Positions 1 to 9,800 of a stretch of 64,000 nucleotides of DNA are shown here, one piece after another. Source of the stretch: Pseudomonas hygromyciniae (GTDB taxonomy: Bacteria > Pseudomonadota > Gammaproteobacteria > Pseudomonadales > Pseudomonadaceae). Below the pieces are notes generated by a model. It saw only the letters and a list, made by a program, of their open reading frames with translations. It did not search any database and was not told the DNA's origin. How positions within the stretch are numbered: the first letter of the stretch is position 1; each line of letters starts with the position of its first letter. Where the stretch lies: positions 4,524,501 through 4,588,500 of the forward strand of contig NZ_CP070506.1 of NCBI RefSeq assembly GCF_016925675.1, written 5' to 3'. Made by a program: the position numbers and the translations under genes.

Positions 1-1061
1 GCAACACCCCGGCAGCGGTGATTGGCGCGTCGGTGCTGTTGTGGGCCGTGCATTTCCTGGTGCTGCGCGGGATCAAGGAAGCAGCGTTCATCAACCTGGT
101 CACCACGGTCGCCAAAGTCGTGCCGCTGGTGCTGTTTGTGTTGATCGCAGTGTTCGCGTTCAAGCTGGACATCTTCACCGCTGATATCTGGGGCCTGAAA
201 AACCCCGACCTGGGCAGCGTGATGAACCAGGTGCGCAACATGATGCTGGTCACCGTCTGGGTGTTTATCGGTATTGAAGGCGCGAGCATCTTCTCGTCCC
301 GTGCCGAAAAACGCTCGGATGTGGGCAAGGCCACCGTCATCGGCTTTATCACCGTGCTGCTGTTCCTGATGCTGGTGAACGTGCTGTCCCTGGGGATCAT
401 GACTCAACCGGAACTGGCCAAGCTGCAGAACCCGTCGATGGCGGCCGTGCTGGAGCATGTGGTCGGCCATTGGGGCGCAGTGCTGATCAGCGTCGGCTTG
501 ATCATCTCCCTGCTCGGCGCGCTGCTGTCGTGGGTGCTGCTGTGTGCAGAGATCATGTTCGCCGCTGCCAAAGACCACACCATGCCGGAGTTCCTGCGTA
601 AGGAAAACGCCAACCATGTGCCGGTCAACGCCCTGTGGCTGACCAACGCCATGGTGCAGATCTTCCTGGTCATCACCCTGTTCTCCGCCAGTACCTACCT
701 GTCGCTGATCTACCTCGCCACCTCGATGATCCTGGTGCCTTACCTGTGGTCGGCGGCCTACGCACTGTTGCTGGCGGTACGCGGTGAGACCTACGAGGCG
801 GCCCTGGCCGAGCGCAAGAAAGACCTGTTCATCGGCGCCATCGCCCTGATCTACGCGGTCTGGCTGCTGTATGCCGGTGGCACCAAGTACCTGCTGTTGT
901 CCGCCCTGCTCTACGCCCCTGGCGCGATCCTGTTCGCCAAGGCCAAGCGTGAACTGGGCAAACCGATTTTTACCAACGTCGAGAAGCTGATTTTCGCCGC
1001 AGTGGTCATTGGCGCCCTGGTGGCGGCCTATGGGCTCTACGACGGCTTCCTGACCCTGTAA
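1..1061 (+). CDS. arcD: Arginine/ornithine antiporter ArcD, 5' end missing
   Basis: The gene is cut by the left edge: the reading frame is already open at base 3 and runs to the stop at 1061, giving about 352 residues of a family usually near 475. It is an APC-superfamily inner-membrane protein with at least eight hydrophobic segments visible, plus a cytoplasmic-type loop carrying the stretch SRAEKRSDVGKA that is typical of basic amino acid antiporters. In the arginine deiminase pathway ArcD exchanges external arginine for internal ornithine, so uptake costs no energy. arcA follows 34 bases downstream on the same strand, which fits an arcDABC operon. The promoter, where Anr or ArgR sites would be expected, lies outside the window. 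The assignment rests on membrane topology plus operon context and is firm. Confidence 0.93.
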   Translation, partial: NTPAAVIGASVLLWAVHFLVLRGIKEAAFINLVTTVAKVVPLVLFVLIAVFAFKLDIFTADIWGLKNPDLGSVMNQVRNMMLVTVWVFIGIEGASIFSSRAEKRSDVGKATVIGFITVLLFLMLVNVLSLGIMTQPELAKLQNPSMAAVLEHVVGHWGAVLISVGLIISLLGALLSWVLLCAEIMFAAAKDHTMPEFLRKENANHVPVNALWLTNAMVQIFLVITLFSASTYLSLIYLATSMILVPYLWSAAYALLLAVRGETYEAALAERKKDLFIGAIALIYAVWLLYAGGTKYLLLSALLYAPGAILFAKAKRELGKPIFTNVEKLIFAAVVIGALVAAYGLYDGFLTL

Positions 1062-1095
1062 CACCTGAATCTTTTTGTTCACTGGAGGATCTGTA

Positions 1096-2352
1096 ATGAC
1101 CACGGAAAAAGTTAAGTACGGCGTACATTCCGAAGCCGGCAAACTGCGCAAAGTCATGGTGTGTTCCCCAGGTCTGGCCCATCAGCGGCTGACCCCCAAT
1201 AATTGCGACGAACTGCTGTTCGATGACGTGCTCTGGGTTGCCCAGGCCAAGCGTGACCATTTCGACTTCGTCACCAAGATGCGCGAGCGCGATATCGATG
1301 TGCTGGAAATGCACAATCTGCTGACCGACATTGTCGCCATCCCTGAAGCGCTGGACTGGATCCTGGAGCGCAAGATCACTGCCGATACGGTTGGCCTGGG
1401 ACTGGCCGACGAAGTCGGCTCCTGGCTGCGCAGCCTGGAGCCGCGCAAGATCGCCGAGTTCCTGATCGGCGGCGTGTCGGCCGATGACCTGCCGAGCAGC
1501 TTTGGTGGCAAAACCATCGAGATGTTCCGCGACTTCCTCGGCCACTCAAGCTTCATTCTGCCGCCGCTGCCCAACACCCAGTTCACCCGCGACACCACCT
1601 GCTGGATCTACGGTGGCGTGACGCTCAACCCGATGTACTGGCCAGCGCGACGTCAGGAAACCCTGCTGGCGAGCGCCATCTACAAATTCCACCCCGAGTT
1701 CACTAACGCCGACTTCCAGATCTGGTACGGCGACCCTGACCTGCAACACGGTGCTGCCACCCTGGAAGGCGGCGACGTGATGCCGATTGGCAACGGCGTG
1801 GTCTTGATCGGCATGGGCGAGCGCTCGTCCCACCAGGCCATCGGCCAACTGGCGCGCAACCTGTTCAAGAACAAAGCCGTGGAAAAGGTGATCGTGGCCG
1901 GCCTGCCGAAATCCCGCGCGGCGATGCACCTGGACACCGTGTTCAGCTTCTGCGACCGCGACCTGGTAACCATCTTCCCTGAAGTGGTGAACCAGATCGT
2001 GCCCTTCACCCTGCGTCCAGATGAAAGCAAGCCCCACGGCATCGATATCCAACGGGAGAAAACCAACTTCCTCGACACCGTAGCCGCCGCCCTCGGCCTC
2101 AAGGCTCTGCGCGTGGTCGAGACCGGCGGCAACAGCTTCGCCGCCGAACGCGAACAGTGGGACGACGGCAACAACGTGGTGGCCGTAGAGCCTGGCGTGG
2201 TGATCGGCTATGACCGTAACACCTACACCAACACCCTGCTGCGCAAGGCCGGTGTGGAAGTCATCACCATCAGCGCCGGCGAACTTGGGCGCGGGCGTGG
2301 CGGCGGCCACTGCATGACCTGCCCGATCATCCGCGACCCTATCGACTACTAA
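1096..2352 (+). CDS. arcA: Arginine deiminase ArcA
   Basis: Hydrolyses L-arginine to L-citrulline and ammonia, the first step of the arginine deiminase pathway, in the cytoplasm. The ATG at 1096 is chosen because GGAGG lies just upstream (around 1084-1088), while the in-frame ATG at 1075 has no such signal. The product is 418 residues, the usual length. The catalytic cysteine is visible at residue 406 in the C-terminal motif GGGHCMTCP, the same number as in the P. aeruginosa enzyme. The substrate-binding segment FTRDTTCWI lies in the N-terminal half and [10 protein letters not shown] in the middle. It is followed 11 bases later by arcB. No damage is seen. Confidence 0.97.
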   Translation: MTTEKVKYGVHSEAGKLRKVMVCSPGLAHQRLTPNNCDELLFDDVLWVAQAKRDHFDFVTKMRERDIDVLEMHNLLTDIVAIPEALDWILERKITADTVGLGLADEVGSWLRSLEPRKIAEFLIGGVSADDLPSSFGGKTIEMFRDFLGHSSFILPPLPNTQFTRDTTCWIYGGVTLNPMYWPARRQETLLASAIYKFHPEFTNADFQIWYGDPDLQHGAATLEGGDVMPIGNGVVLIGMGERSSHQAIGQLARNLFKNKAVEKVIVAGLPKSRAAMHLDTVFSFCDRDLVTIFPEVVNQIVPFTLRPDESKPHGIDIQREKTNFLDTVAAALGLKALRVVETGGNSFAAEREQWDDGNNVVAVEPGVVIGYDRNTYTNTLLRKAGVEVITISAGELGRGRGGGHCMTCPIIRDPIDY

Positions 2353-2363
2353 GGAGATCCATC

Positions 2364-3374
2364 ATGGCTTTCAACATGCGCAACCGCAGCCTGCTGTCGC
2401 TGATGCATCACACCACCCGCGAACTGCACTACCTGCTGGACCTGTCCCGCGACCTCAAGCGCGCCAAATACACCGGCACCGAGCGTCCGCACCTGAAGGG
2501 CAAAAATATCGCGCTGATCTTCGAAAAAACCTCGACCCGCACCCGTTGCGCGTTCGAAGTCGCGGCCCACGATCAGGGTGCCCACGTCACCTACATCGAC
2601 CCGGTGTCGTCGCAAATCGGCCACAAGGAAAGCATGAAAGACACCGCCCGCGTCCTGGGCCGGATGTTCGATGCCATCGAGTACCGTGGCTTTGAACAGG
2701 AAATCGTCGAAGAGCTGGCCAAGTTCGCCGGTGTCCCGGTGTTCAACGGCCTGACCGCTGAATTCCACCCGACCCAAATGATCGCTGACACCCTGACCAT
2801 GCGCGAGCACAGCGACAAGCCGCTGCATGACATCAGCTACGCCTACCTGGGCGACGCCCGTTACAACATGGGCAACTCACTGCTGATGATCGGCGCAAAG
2901 CTGGGCATGGACGTGCGCATCGGCGCGCCGAAAGCCCTGTGGCCACATGCTGACTTCATCAAGCAATGCCAGGAGTTCGCCGAGGAAAGTGGCGCGCGCA
3001 TCACCATCACCGAAGACCCGAAAGAGGCGGTGAAAGGCGTCGACTTCATCCACACCGATATCTGGGTGTCCATGGGCGAGCCGGTGGAAGCGTGGGACGA
3101 GCGCATCGAGCAACTGCTGCCGTACCAGGTCAACGCCAAGATGATGAAGGCCTCGGGCAACCCTCGGGTGAAATTCATGCACTGCCTGCCGGCGTTCCAC
3201 AACAGTGAAACCAAGGTCGGCAAGGACATCGCCGCGCGTTATCCGAACCTGGCCAACGGTGTGGAAGTGACCGAAGAGGTGTTTGAGTCCCCGGCCAACA
3301 TCGCCTTTGAGCAGGCGGAAAACCGCATGCACACCATCAAGGCGATTCTGGTGTCGGCGTTGGCGGATATCTAA
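2364..3374 (+). CDS. arcB: Catabolic ornithine carbamoyltransferase ArcB
   Basis: Phosphorolysis of citrulline to ornithine and carbamoyl phosphate, the second step of the arginine deiminase pathway. The product is 336 residues. The carbamoyl-phosphate motif STRTR is at residues 57-61 and the ornithine-binding/catalytic motif HCLPAFH begins at residue 273. The N-terminus [11 protein letters not shown] matches the catabolic form of Pseudomonas rather than the anabolic ArgF, and the position between arcA and arcC supports the catabolic role. An AAGGAG ribosome binding site lies about 8 bases before the start. A REP pair separates it from arcC. Confidence 0.97.
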   Translation: MAFNMRNRSLLSLMHHTTRELHYLLDLSRDLKRAKYTGTERPHLKGKNIALIFEKTSTRTRCAFEVAAHDQGAHVTYIDPVSSQIGHKESMKDTARVLGRMFDAIEYRGFEQEIVEELAKFAGVPVFNGLTAEFHPTQMIADTLTMREHSDKPLHDISYAYLGDARYNMGNSLLMIGAKLGMDVRIGAPKALWPHADFIKQCQEFAEESGARITITEDPKEAVKGVDFIHTDIWVSMGEPVEAWDERIEQLLPYQVNAKMMKASGNPRVKFMHCLPAFHNSETKVGKDIAARYPNLANGVEVTEEVFESPANIAFEQAENRMHTIKAILVSALADI

Positions 3375-3406
3375 ACCAACACCGCTCCCACTGTCGAAAC
3401 ACAGTC

Positions 3407-3500
3407 AATGTGGGAGCGGGCTTGCTCGCGAAGGCTGCGTGTCAGTCGCTGCATCTTTCGCCGATACACCGCTTTCGCGAGCAAACCCGCTCCTACATTT
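3407..3500. repeat. REP pair (REPIN-like), arcB-arcC gap
   Basis: Two inverted copies of an extragenic palindrome. The left copy begins TGTGGGAGCGGGCTTGCTCG and the right copy reads as its imperfect reverse complement, ending near 3500, with about 35 unrelated bases between them. The same unit recurs at 15103-15192 and 34233-34323. In an operon, such hairpins can stabilise the upstream message; that role is inferred here. Confidence 0.85.
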
Positions 3501-3541
3501 TGTCCTGTGTTCACAAGGCCGAATTCTAGAAGGATTGCATT

Positions 3542-4471
3542 ATGCGTATCGTCGTTGCTCTGGGCGGTAACGCCCTGCTCCGCCGTGGTGAACCCATGAC
3601 TGCGGACAACCAACGCGCCAATATCCGGGTCGCCACCGAACAGATTGCCAAGATTCATCCCGGCAATGAGCTGGTGATCGCCCACGGTAATGGGCCGCAA
3701 GTCGGCCTGCTGTCGCTGCAAGCCGCCGCCTACACCCAGGTTTCCCCCTACCCGCTGGACGTGCTGGGCGCCGAAACCGAAGGCATGATCGGCTACATCA
3801 TCGAACAGGAACTGGGCAACCTGCTGGACTTTGAAGTGCCTTTCGCCACCCTGCTGACCCAGGTCGAAGTGGACGCCAAGGACCCGGCCTTCCAGAACCC
3901 GACCAAACCGATCGGCCCGGTCTACTCCAAGGCCGAAGCCGAAAAACTGGCCGCCGAAAAAGGCTGGGCAATTGCCCCCGATGGCGATAAATATCGCCGG
4001 GTCGTGGCCAGCCCACGGCCCAAACGCATCTTTGAAATCCGCCCGATCAAGTGGCTCCTGGAAAAGAGCAGCATCGTGATCTGCGCCGGCGGCGGCGGTA
4101 TCCCGACCATGTATGACGAGAACGGCAAGCTCAAGGGCATTGAAGCTGTGATCGATAAAGACCTGTGTTCCTCGCTGCTGGCCCAGCAACTGGAAGCCGA
4201 CTTGCTGGTAATCGCCACCGACGTCAATGCGGCGTTTATCGACTTCGGCAAGCCGACGCAAAAAGCCATCGGCCAGGCGCACCCCGACGACATGGAAAAA
4301 CTCGGCTTCGCTGCCGGCTCCATGGGGCCCAAAGTCCAGGCCGCCTGTGAGTTCGCCCGCAACACTGGCAAAACCGCAGTGATCGGTTCACTCTCGGACA
4401 TCGAAGCCATTGTCCAGGGCACCGCCGGCACCCGTATCAGCACGGCAAAACCTGGCATCACCTACTTATAA
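3542..4471 (+). CDS. arcC: Carbamate kinase ArcC
   Basis: Transfers phosphate from carbamoyl phosphate to ADP, giving ATP, CO2 and ammonia: the energy-yielding last step of the arginine deiminase pathway. The product is 309 residues, the normal length for the amino acid kinase fold. The N-terminal phosphate-binding motif VALGGNALL, the HGNGPQVG segment near residue 50 and the glycine-rich ICAGGGGIP segment near residue 180 are all visible. The start ATG at 3542 follows AGAAGGATT. It is the last recognisable arc gene, 167 bases after arcB because of the REP insertion. Confidence 0.97.
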   Translation: MRIVVALGGNALLRRGEPMTADNQRANIRVATEQIAKIHPGNELVIAHGNGPQVGLLSLQAAAYTQVSPYPLDVLGAETEGMIGYIIEQELGNLLDFEVPFATLLTQVEVDAKDPAFQNPTKPIGPVYSKAEAEKLAAEKGWAIAPDGDKYRRVVASPRPKRIFEIRPIKWLLEKSSIVICAGGGGIPTMYDENGKLKGIEAVIDKDLCSSLLAQQLEADLLVIATDVNAAFIDFGKPTQKAIGQAHPDDMEKLGFAAGSMGPKVQAACEFARNTGKTAVIGSLSDIEAIVQGTAGTRISTAKPGITYL

Positions 4472-4480
4472 ATACACCCC

Positions 4481-4501
4481 GGGCGGTTGTTGCAGCCGCC
4501 C
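4481..4501 (+). terminator. Hairpin after arcC
   Basis: An inverted repeat with arms GGGCGG and CCGCCC lies 10 bases after the arcC stop. It is followed by CTTCTCC rather than a clear T run, so it may be an attenuator or a message-stabilising hairpin rather than a full terminator. The next gene starts only 32 bases later and may be co-transcribed. Confidence 0.4.
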
Positions 4502-4532
4502 TTCTCCAATGCCTTGTTAAGGAGAGACGCCT

Positions 4533-4895
4533 ATGGCCATTTTTGAACCCGGTCACTTGCATGTCGAACGCCACGCGCTCAATGCCCAGGATCACAGCTA
4601 CGACCTGTGCATCGACTATGAAGTCAGCCAGGACCCAAAGGAAGGCAAGGGAATGCTCTTCAAGATGCACGGCTCCGTGCAGGGCAAGGACCTCAAGGAA
4701 GAGTTCTTCCTGCCCAAGGACCAGGCCTTCGACTTTGCCCGCCATGCGATGAACATCGCACAGAAATACGGCATGCCGAAAACTGCGGTGCTCAATGGAA
4801 GCATGCATAAACAGTACGACCAGATGTTCGAGGATGTGCGCCACCAACTGGATGTAAAACCTGGCGACCCAATCAAGCCAGAGCATCTGGAATAA
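4533..4895 (+). CDS. Small conserved Pseudomonas protein (DUF5064-like)
   Basis: A soluble 120-residue protein of unknown function. A good AAGGAGAG ribosome binding site precedes the ATG at 4533. There is no signal peptide or membrane segment. The sequence is acidic and mixed alpha/beta in character, with a conserved-looking core around FKMHGSVQGKDLKEEFFL. From memory it resembles the Pseudomonas family called DUF5064; that label is less certain than the gene call. It sits 61 bases after arcC on the same strand, so it may be read from the arc operon. No function in arginine metabolism can be claimed from sequence. Confidence 0.8.
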   Translation: MAIFEPGHLHVERHALNAQDHSYDLCIDYEVSQDPKEGKGMLFKMHGSVQGKDLKEEFFLPKDQAFDFARHAMNIAQKYGMPKTAVLNGSMHKQYDQMFEDVRHQLDVKPGDPIKPEHLE

Positions 4896-4921
4896 CCTCG
4901 ACTCCACGGCCAAAACCGATC

Positions 4922-5241
4922 AAATGTGGGAGCTGGCTTGCCTGCGATAGCCATAGGTATCTACACAACTTTGCCGCAACGCCTAAATCCAGGCAGATAG
5001 CGCAGTTGTGGCGAGCGGGCTTGTCGGAACGCCGCATCGCCCGCGCTGGGCTGCGTAGCAGACCTAAACCCGGCCATCGCGGTTTATCTGAAGAAACGTG
5101 GAGGGCTTTTTGGGGCTGCTTCGCAGCCCAGCGCGGGCGATGCGGCGTTCCGACAAGCCCGCTCGCCACAGGAGAGCTCGTCAGTTTCTGAAAGTTGTGT
5201 AGATACCTATGGCTATCGCAGGCAAGCCAGCTCCCACATTT
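4922..5241. repeat. Nested REP palindromes (REPIN inside a REPIN)
   Basis: The outer arms 4922-4972 and 5191-5241 are exact reverse complements over 51 bases and carry the REP core TGTGGGAGCTGGCTTGCCTG. Inside them a second pair, 5007-5055 and 5122-5170, is exactly complementary over 49 bases and carries a different core, GTGGCGAGCGGGCTTGTCGG. The centre (5056-5121) is unrelated sequence. The whole block fills most of the 410-base gap between 4896 and 5305, where no gene is visible. Other REPIN-like pairs of the outer class in this window have loops of roughly 20 to 40 bases, so the inner pair looks like a later insertion into the loop. Confidence 0.92.
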
Positions 5242-5305
5242 TTGATCTCCACCCCCGCTCAGGCATACTGGCCACCCTCCGCATTGCAGAATCAAAGTCC
5301 ACCCC

Positions 5306-6814
5306 ATGCGTATCCACGTCAGCTTCATCGACCGCGTCGGCATCACCCAGGAAGTCCTGGCCCTGCTCGGTGGGCGCAATCTCAACCTGGATGCGGTGGA
5401 GATGATCCCGCCCAACGTCTACATCGACGCGCCGACCCTGAGCGTGGAGGTGTTGGAGGAGCTGCGCGACGCGCTGTTCAATGTCCACGGCGTACAAGCG
5501 GTGACCGTGGTCGACATCCTTCCCGGCCAGCGCCGTCACCTGCAACTCGACGCCCTGCTGGCGGCCATGACCGATCCGGTACTGGCCCTGGACAGCGCCG
5601 GCAAGGTGTTGCTGGCCAACCCGGCGCTGATTGCCCTGTATGGTCGCGAGCCGGCGGGCGAAAGCATCGCCGAACTGTTTGACGATCCGGCGCTGCTCGA
5701 TACCTTGCTCGAGCATGGCTTTCGCCTGCCCCTGCGCGAGATCAGCGTCAACGGCCAGACCTTGCTGCTGGACGCCACGCCCATCACCGATGCCGGCGCG
5801 CTGCTGACCCTATACCCGCCCAACCGGATCGGTGAGCGGCTGTCAGCCCTGCATCATGACCATGCCGAAGGCTTCGATGCGCTGCTGGGCGAATCCGTGG
5901 CCATCCGCACCCTCAAGACCCGTGCGCAACGGGTCGCCGCCCTGGATGCCCCGTTGTTGATCCAGGGCGAAACCGGGACCGGTAAAGAGCTGGTGGCCCG
6001 CGCCTGCCATGCCATCAGTGCGCGTCATAGCTCGCCATTCCTGGCGCTCAACTGCGCGGCCCTGCCGGAGAACCTCGCCGAAAGCGAGCTGTTCGGCTAC
6101 GCCCCCGGCGCCTTCACCGGTGCCCAGCGCGGCGGCAAGCCGGGGCTGATGGAGTTGGCCGACCAGGGCACGGTGTTTCTCGATGAGATTGGCGAGATGT
6201 CGCCGTACTTGCAGGCCAAGCTGCTGCGCTTTCTCAATGACGGCAGCTTTCGCCGGGTCGGTGGCGACCGTGAGGTCAAGGTCAATGTGCGCATCCTCAG
6301 TGCCACCCACCGCGACCTGGAAAAAATGGTCACTGAAGGCACCTTCCGCGAAGACCTGTTCTACCGCCTCAACGTACTGAATGTCGAAGTCCCGCCCCTG
6401 CGTGAGCGTGGCCAAGACATCCTGCTGCTGGCCCGCTACTTCATGCAGCAGGCCTGCGCGCAGATCCAGCGCCCGGTCTGTCGCCTGGCGCCGGGCACCT
6501 ACCCGGCGCTGCTGGGCAATCGCTGGCCGGGCAACGTGCGCCAGTTGCAGAACGTGATCTTCCGCGCCGCCGCCATTTGCGAAAGCAATCTGGTGGACAT
6601 TGGCGACCTGGACATTGCCGGCACCTCGGTCGCCCGCCAGAGTGACGGCGAGGTCGACAGCCTGGAACAGGCGGTGGAGGGTTTCGAACGCAGCCTGCTG
6701 GAAAAGCTCTACGTCAGCTACCCCTCGACCCGCCAACTGGCCAACCGCCTGCAGACGTCCCACACGGCGATCGCCCATCGGCTTCGCAAGTACGGGATCC
6801 CCGGCAAACCCTGA
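5306..6814 (+). CDS. gcsR: GcsR, TyrR-like sigma-54 activator of the glycine cleavage operon
   Basis: A 502-residue enhancer-binding protein. An N-terminal ACT domain (about 1-70) and a PAS-like domain (about 78-140) form the sensing part, followed by an AAA+ domain (about 190-430). Walker A GETGTGKE is at residues 221-228 and the sigma-54 contact loop GAFTGA at 268-273. A C-terminal TyrR/Fis-type helix-turn-helix ends at residue 500 ([19 protein letters not shown]). The intact GAFTGA separates it from E. coli TyrR, which lacks it. The PhhR/GcsR group shares this layout. The call to GcsR rests on the downstream gcvH-gcvP-sdaA-gcvT operon with a sigma-54 promoter, as in P. aeruginosa (PA2449). 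The inferred inducer is glycine. The alternative, PhhR, would be expected next to phhAB. Confidence 0.88.
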   Translation: MRIHVSFIDRVGITQEVLALLGGRNLNLDAVEMIPPNVYIDAPTLSVEVLEELRDALFNVHGVQAVTVVDILPGQRRHLQLDALLAAMTDPVLALDSAGKVLLANPALIALYGREPAGESIAELFDDPALLDTLLEHGFRLPLREISVNGQTLLLDATPITDAGALLTLYPPNRIGERLSALHHDHAEGFDALLGESVAIRTLKTRAQRVAALDAPLLIQGETGTGKELVARACHAISARHSSPFLALNCAALPENLAESELFGYAPGAFTGAQRGGKPGLMELADQGTVFLDEIGEMSPYLQAKLLRFLNDGSFRRVGGDREVKVNVRILSATHRDLEKMVTEGTFREDLFYRLNVLNVEVPPLRERGQDILLLARYFMQQACAQIQRPVCRLAPGTYPALLGNRWPGNVRQLQNVIFRAAAICESNLVDIGDLDIAGTSVARQSDGEVDSLEQAVEGFERSLLEKLYVSYPSTRQLANRLQTSHTAIAHRLRKYGIPGKP

Positions 6815-6823
6815 GCCACGTGC

Positions 6824-9800
6824 TCACCAGAAGGTCCGACGCCCGCGCTGCACCACCGCCCCCTTGGCGCTGAAAAACAGGCGCTGGGCCATCGCCCCGC
6901 TGATCCGCGAATAGTAGATGGCGATGACATCGCTGTCGGTCTTGTCGGCCAGGCTGCGAAAGCTCATAAAGCGCTGTTCCGGCCGTTTCAAATGACCGGC
7001 GCTGTACTCGGCATTCGGGGTCGCGGGCGTGCGGTAATGAAAATGGGCATAGGCCAAGACTCTTCCGTCCTTGTCCTTGACCATATATTCCTGCAGGAAA
7101 TCATTCGCCCGCTTGAGGGCAATGCGCCCCTCTATCGGCAGGATTTGCACCTCATTTTGGCTTTGCAGATAGGCAATGCCCTCTTCGTCGGGTGCCAGGC
7201 GCTTGACCATTTCGATACGGATCAGCCGGCCTTGCTCCAGCAGATTGCGCGAGCCTTGGGCGAGCTCGTCGAGCAACGGCTTCTGGGTTGCCCGAGTACT
7301 GTCCTGCCCCGGGGCTTTACGGATCTTTTCGGCCACCGCCTTCATCTTCTCGCTGTGACGCGCCAACCTGGCCTCGACGCTGGCGGGCTGGTTGGCGTTG
7401 CGGGCTTCGTTGCGGGCCTGGTCGAGCACAATCGCCTGGCGGTCAAGCAGTTTGCGCGCGTCGCCCAGCAGTTTTTCCAGAGGGCGCACGGCCCGCACGG
7501 GCGGTGTACTGGCCTCGGTGAGCGTCTCAAATGTTTCACTGCCCGGTGTCTGGCGAAAGCTCGCCACCACGCTCTGATCGACAGGGTTGATGACGTCGAC
7601 AATCCCCGCATCCTGCGCCGACGTGGTACCACGGGCCTGCCCCACCAGGTAGCGGTTCTTGCGATCGCGGATCAAGCGTTTGCCGGCGTCCAGCGCGGGC
7701 CCCGGCTTACGCGCGGGGGTGCGCTCGCGCTCGCGCAGCAGTGTGGCCAAGGAGTCTCTGACTTCGTGTTCGAGGGCGTTGAGCAGGCGATTCACGCTCT
7801 CAATGCTGCCCTCGTAAAGCAGATCAGTTGCCGTGTCGCCATACTCGCGCAGGCGCGCCTGGGTGTTGTCATAGTCAAGCAGCAGCGCGTCATACCCGTC
7901 GATGCGCTGCTGCACACTCAGGGGCCCGGGTGCCCGCAAGGTTTTTTGTGACTGGACCGATTGGATCGCCTCATCGACCAACGACCTGATCTGCATGAAG
8001 TCGTCATATTCCTCGGGGAGCGGCGGCCGGCGCAGCAGCACGCCACTCAGCGCTTTGAGTTGCACAGACTTCCAGTCCAGCGGCGTCCCGAGCACCGAGG
8101 GCGACATCGCGTCGGCACGGGTGGCATACCCTGGCATCTGGGCCAGCCGCGCATGGTTGTTGCGCTCCAGAATGCTCAATTCAATCAGTTTGTCGTTGTA
8201 GCCGATGATCTTCTGCGTGGCCTGGAAAAACGTCTGGTGTGCGGCCTGGGCGACGGCGACGTCTTCATTGCTCAGTTGCGCTTGCAACTGGCTGCGGCGC
8301 TCACCGGTAAAAGCCTCGGCCGCTCGGCTGGTAATCAGCACCGCCATTTGCAGGCGCAGGTTTTCGACGAGGTCTACAAGTTGCAGAATCTTCTCCTGCT
8401 CGAACCTCTCCACCGCTTGGTTAGCGTTGCGTGCGATCAACGCATCCAGCTTGGCGAGCTGTGCCTGGGATTGCTTCTCCAGTTCCACTAAATAGCGGGC
8501 GCGACGGTCATGCCGTTCTTGCTCAGTGAAACGCTCCGGTTGGCGTATGTGGGTTTTTAGGTAGCTCTCTTGCGCAGCTGCCACCCGCGTTTCGACCTCC
8601 GTCAGGCGCTGGGTCATCGCCTCATAATGACTTTTAAGCATCTGGTTACGCTGCTGGATGCTCGCGCGGCGGCTGGCGGCCGTGGTTTTGGGCTGACCGC
8701 CAAGCAGTTGCAGGCCCAGGTCCGGTTTCCATACCCCGTGCGCGTCTTTGCGCAGCCAGGGGCCCTGACGCTGAGGGGCTCGCAGGTCGACAATTCGCCA
8801 ACGGCCCGCAACCTTTTTGACCCCATACACCTTGCTGTCGAGCAACAGGTAGTCGGCATGGCGGACTGTTCCCTGCGCACGCTGGACCGCGACCTGTCCC
8901 CTTACCGGCGTGTCCGGCGAGGTGATCGTGGGAGTTCCCGGCCACCGCTCGCCGCGCCCCGGCGACCAGCGGAAGGTCTCAAGCTGTGCCTGTTGCGCCG
9001 GGTCGAGGCGCAAACGCGAGTTGGCCCAGGAGAAATCCATTCCAGTGATATCCGCCAGTGAGCGCTGCCAGGCAAACGTCGACAACGCCTGCTGGGTATG
9101 GGTGATTGGCGGGCTCTCGAACTGCGCAATCGAGCCATGGGTGACCGCTCTGGTCTCACTCAAGCGCAAGCGTTCATCGAGGCTGACGACAGGGCTCAAC
9201 AACAGGCCCGCCAGGCTGCCCATCAACTCGACCAGTGCCGTGGCGCTGTCTTCCTCACTGGCCGTGGCCGGCAACGCCAGCACGGTACGGAAACTGCCAA
9301 ATACCAGGGACAGCCACCCGGCCACCGCCACCGGGCCCCTGAGCATGGGCAAGAGCGCGTTGAACAACTGCCAGAGGTCATTCTTGAACAGTGTCCAGCG
9401 CAACGCCTCGGTAGAGATGGATTGCCTTTCAGCGGTCTGCCAGAGGTTCCTGGCGTTTTCATCAAAGACGGCCTCAAGAAACACCCCTGGCACCGTCTCG
9501 TCACTGAGCAAGGCCGGGCTGGAAGCAGGTTGTTCGCTGTACTCGTCACCTTGCAGAAAACGCTGGACATGGGGGCTCAGAAAACCGCCATTGGCAAACA
9601 ATGCCCGGCTTTTTTCGTCAAGACGTTCGAGTACCACAGCCTGTAAATCGCTGCCCGTGCGGGTGATCGCATCGAGCAACGCCTGGCGACTGGGGAACTG
9701 TTGGAGCACGGCCTCGACCTGATCGGGCCGATACAGAATATGGGGGAGTTCACTGTTGTCCCGCGGGCCGATGACAAACAGGTTGCTGGCTTTATGGGCG

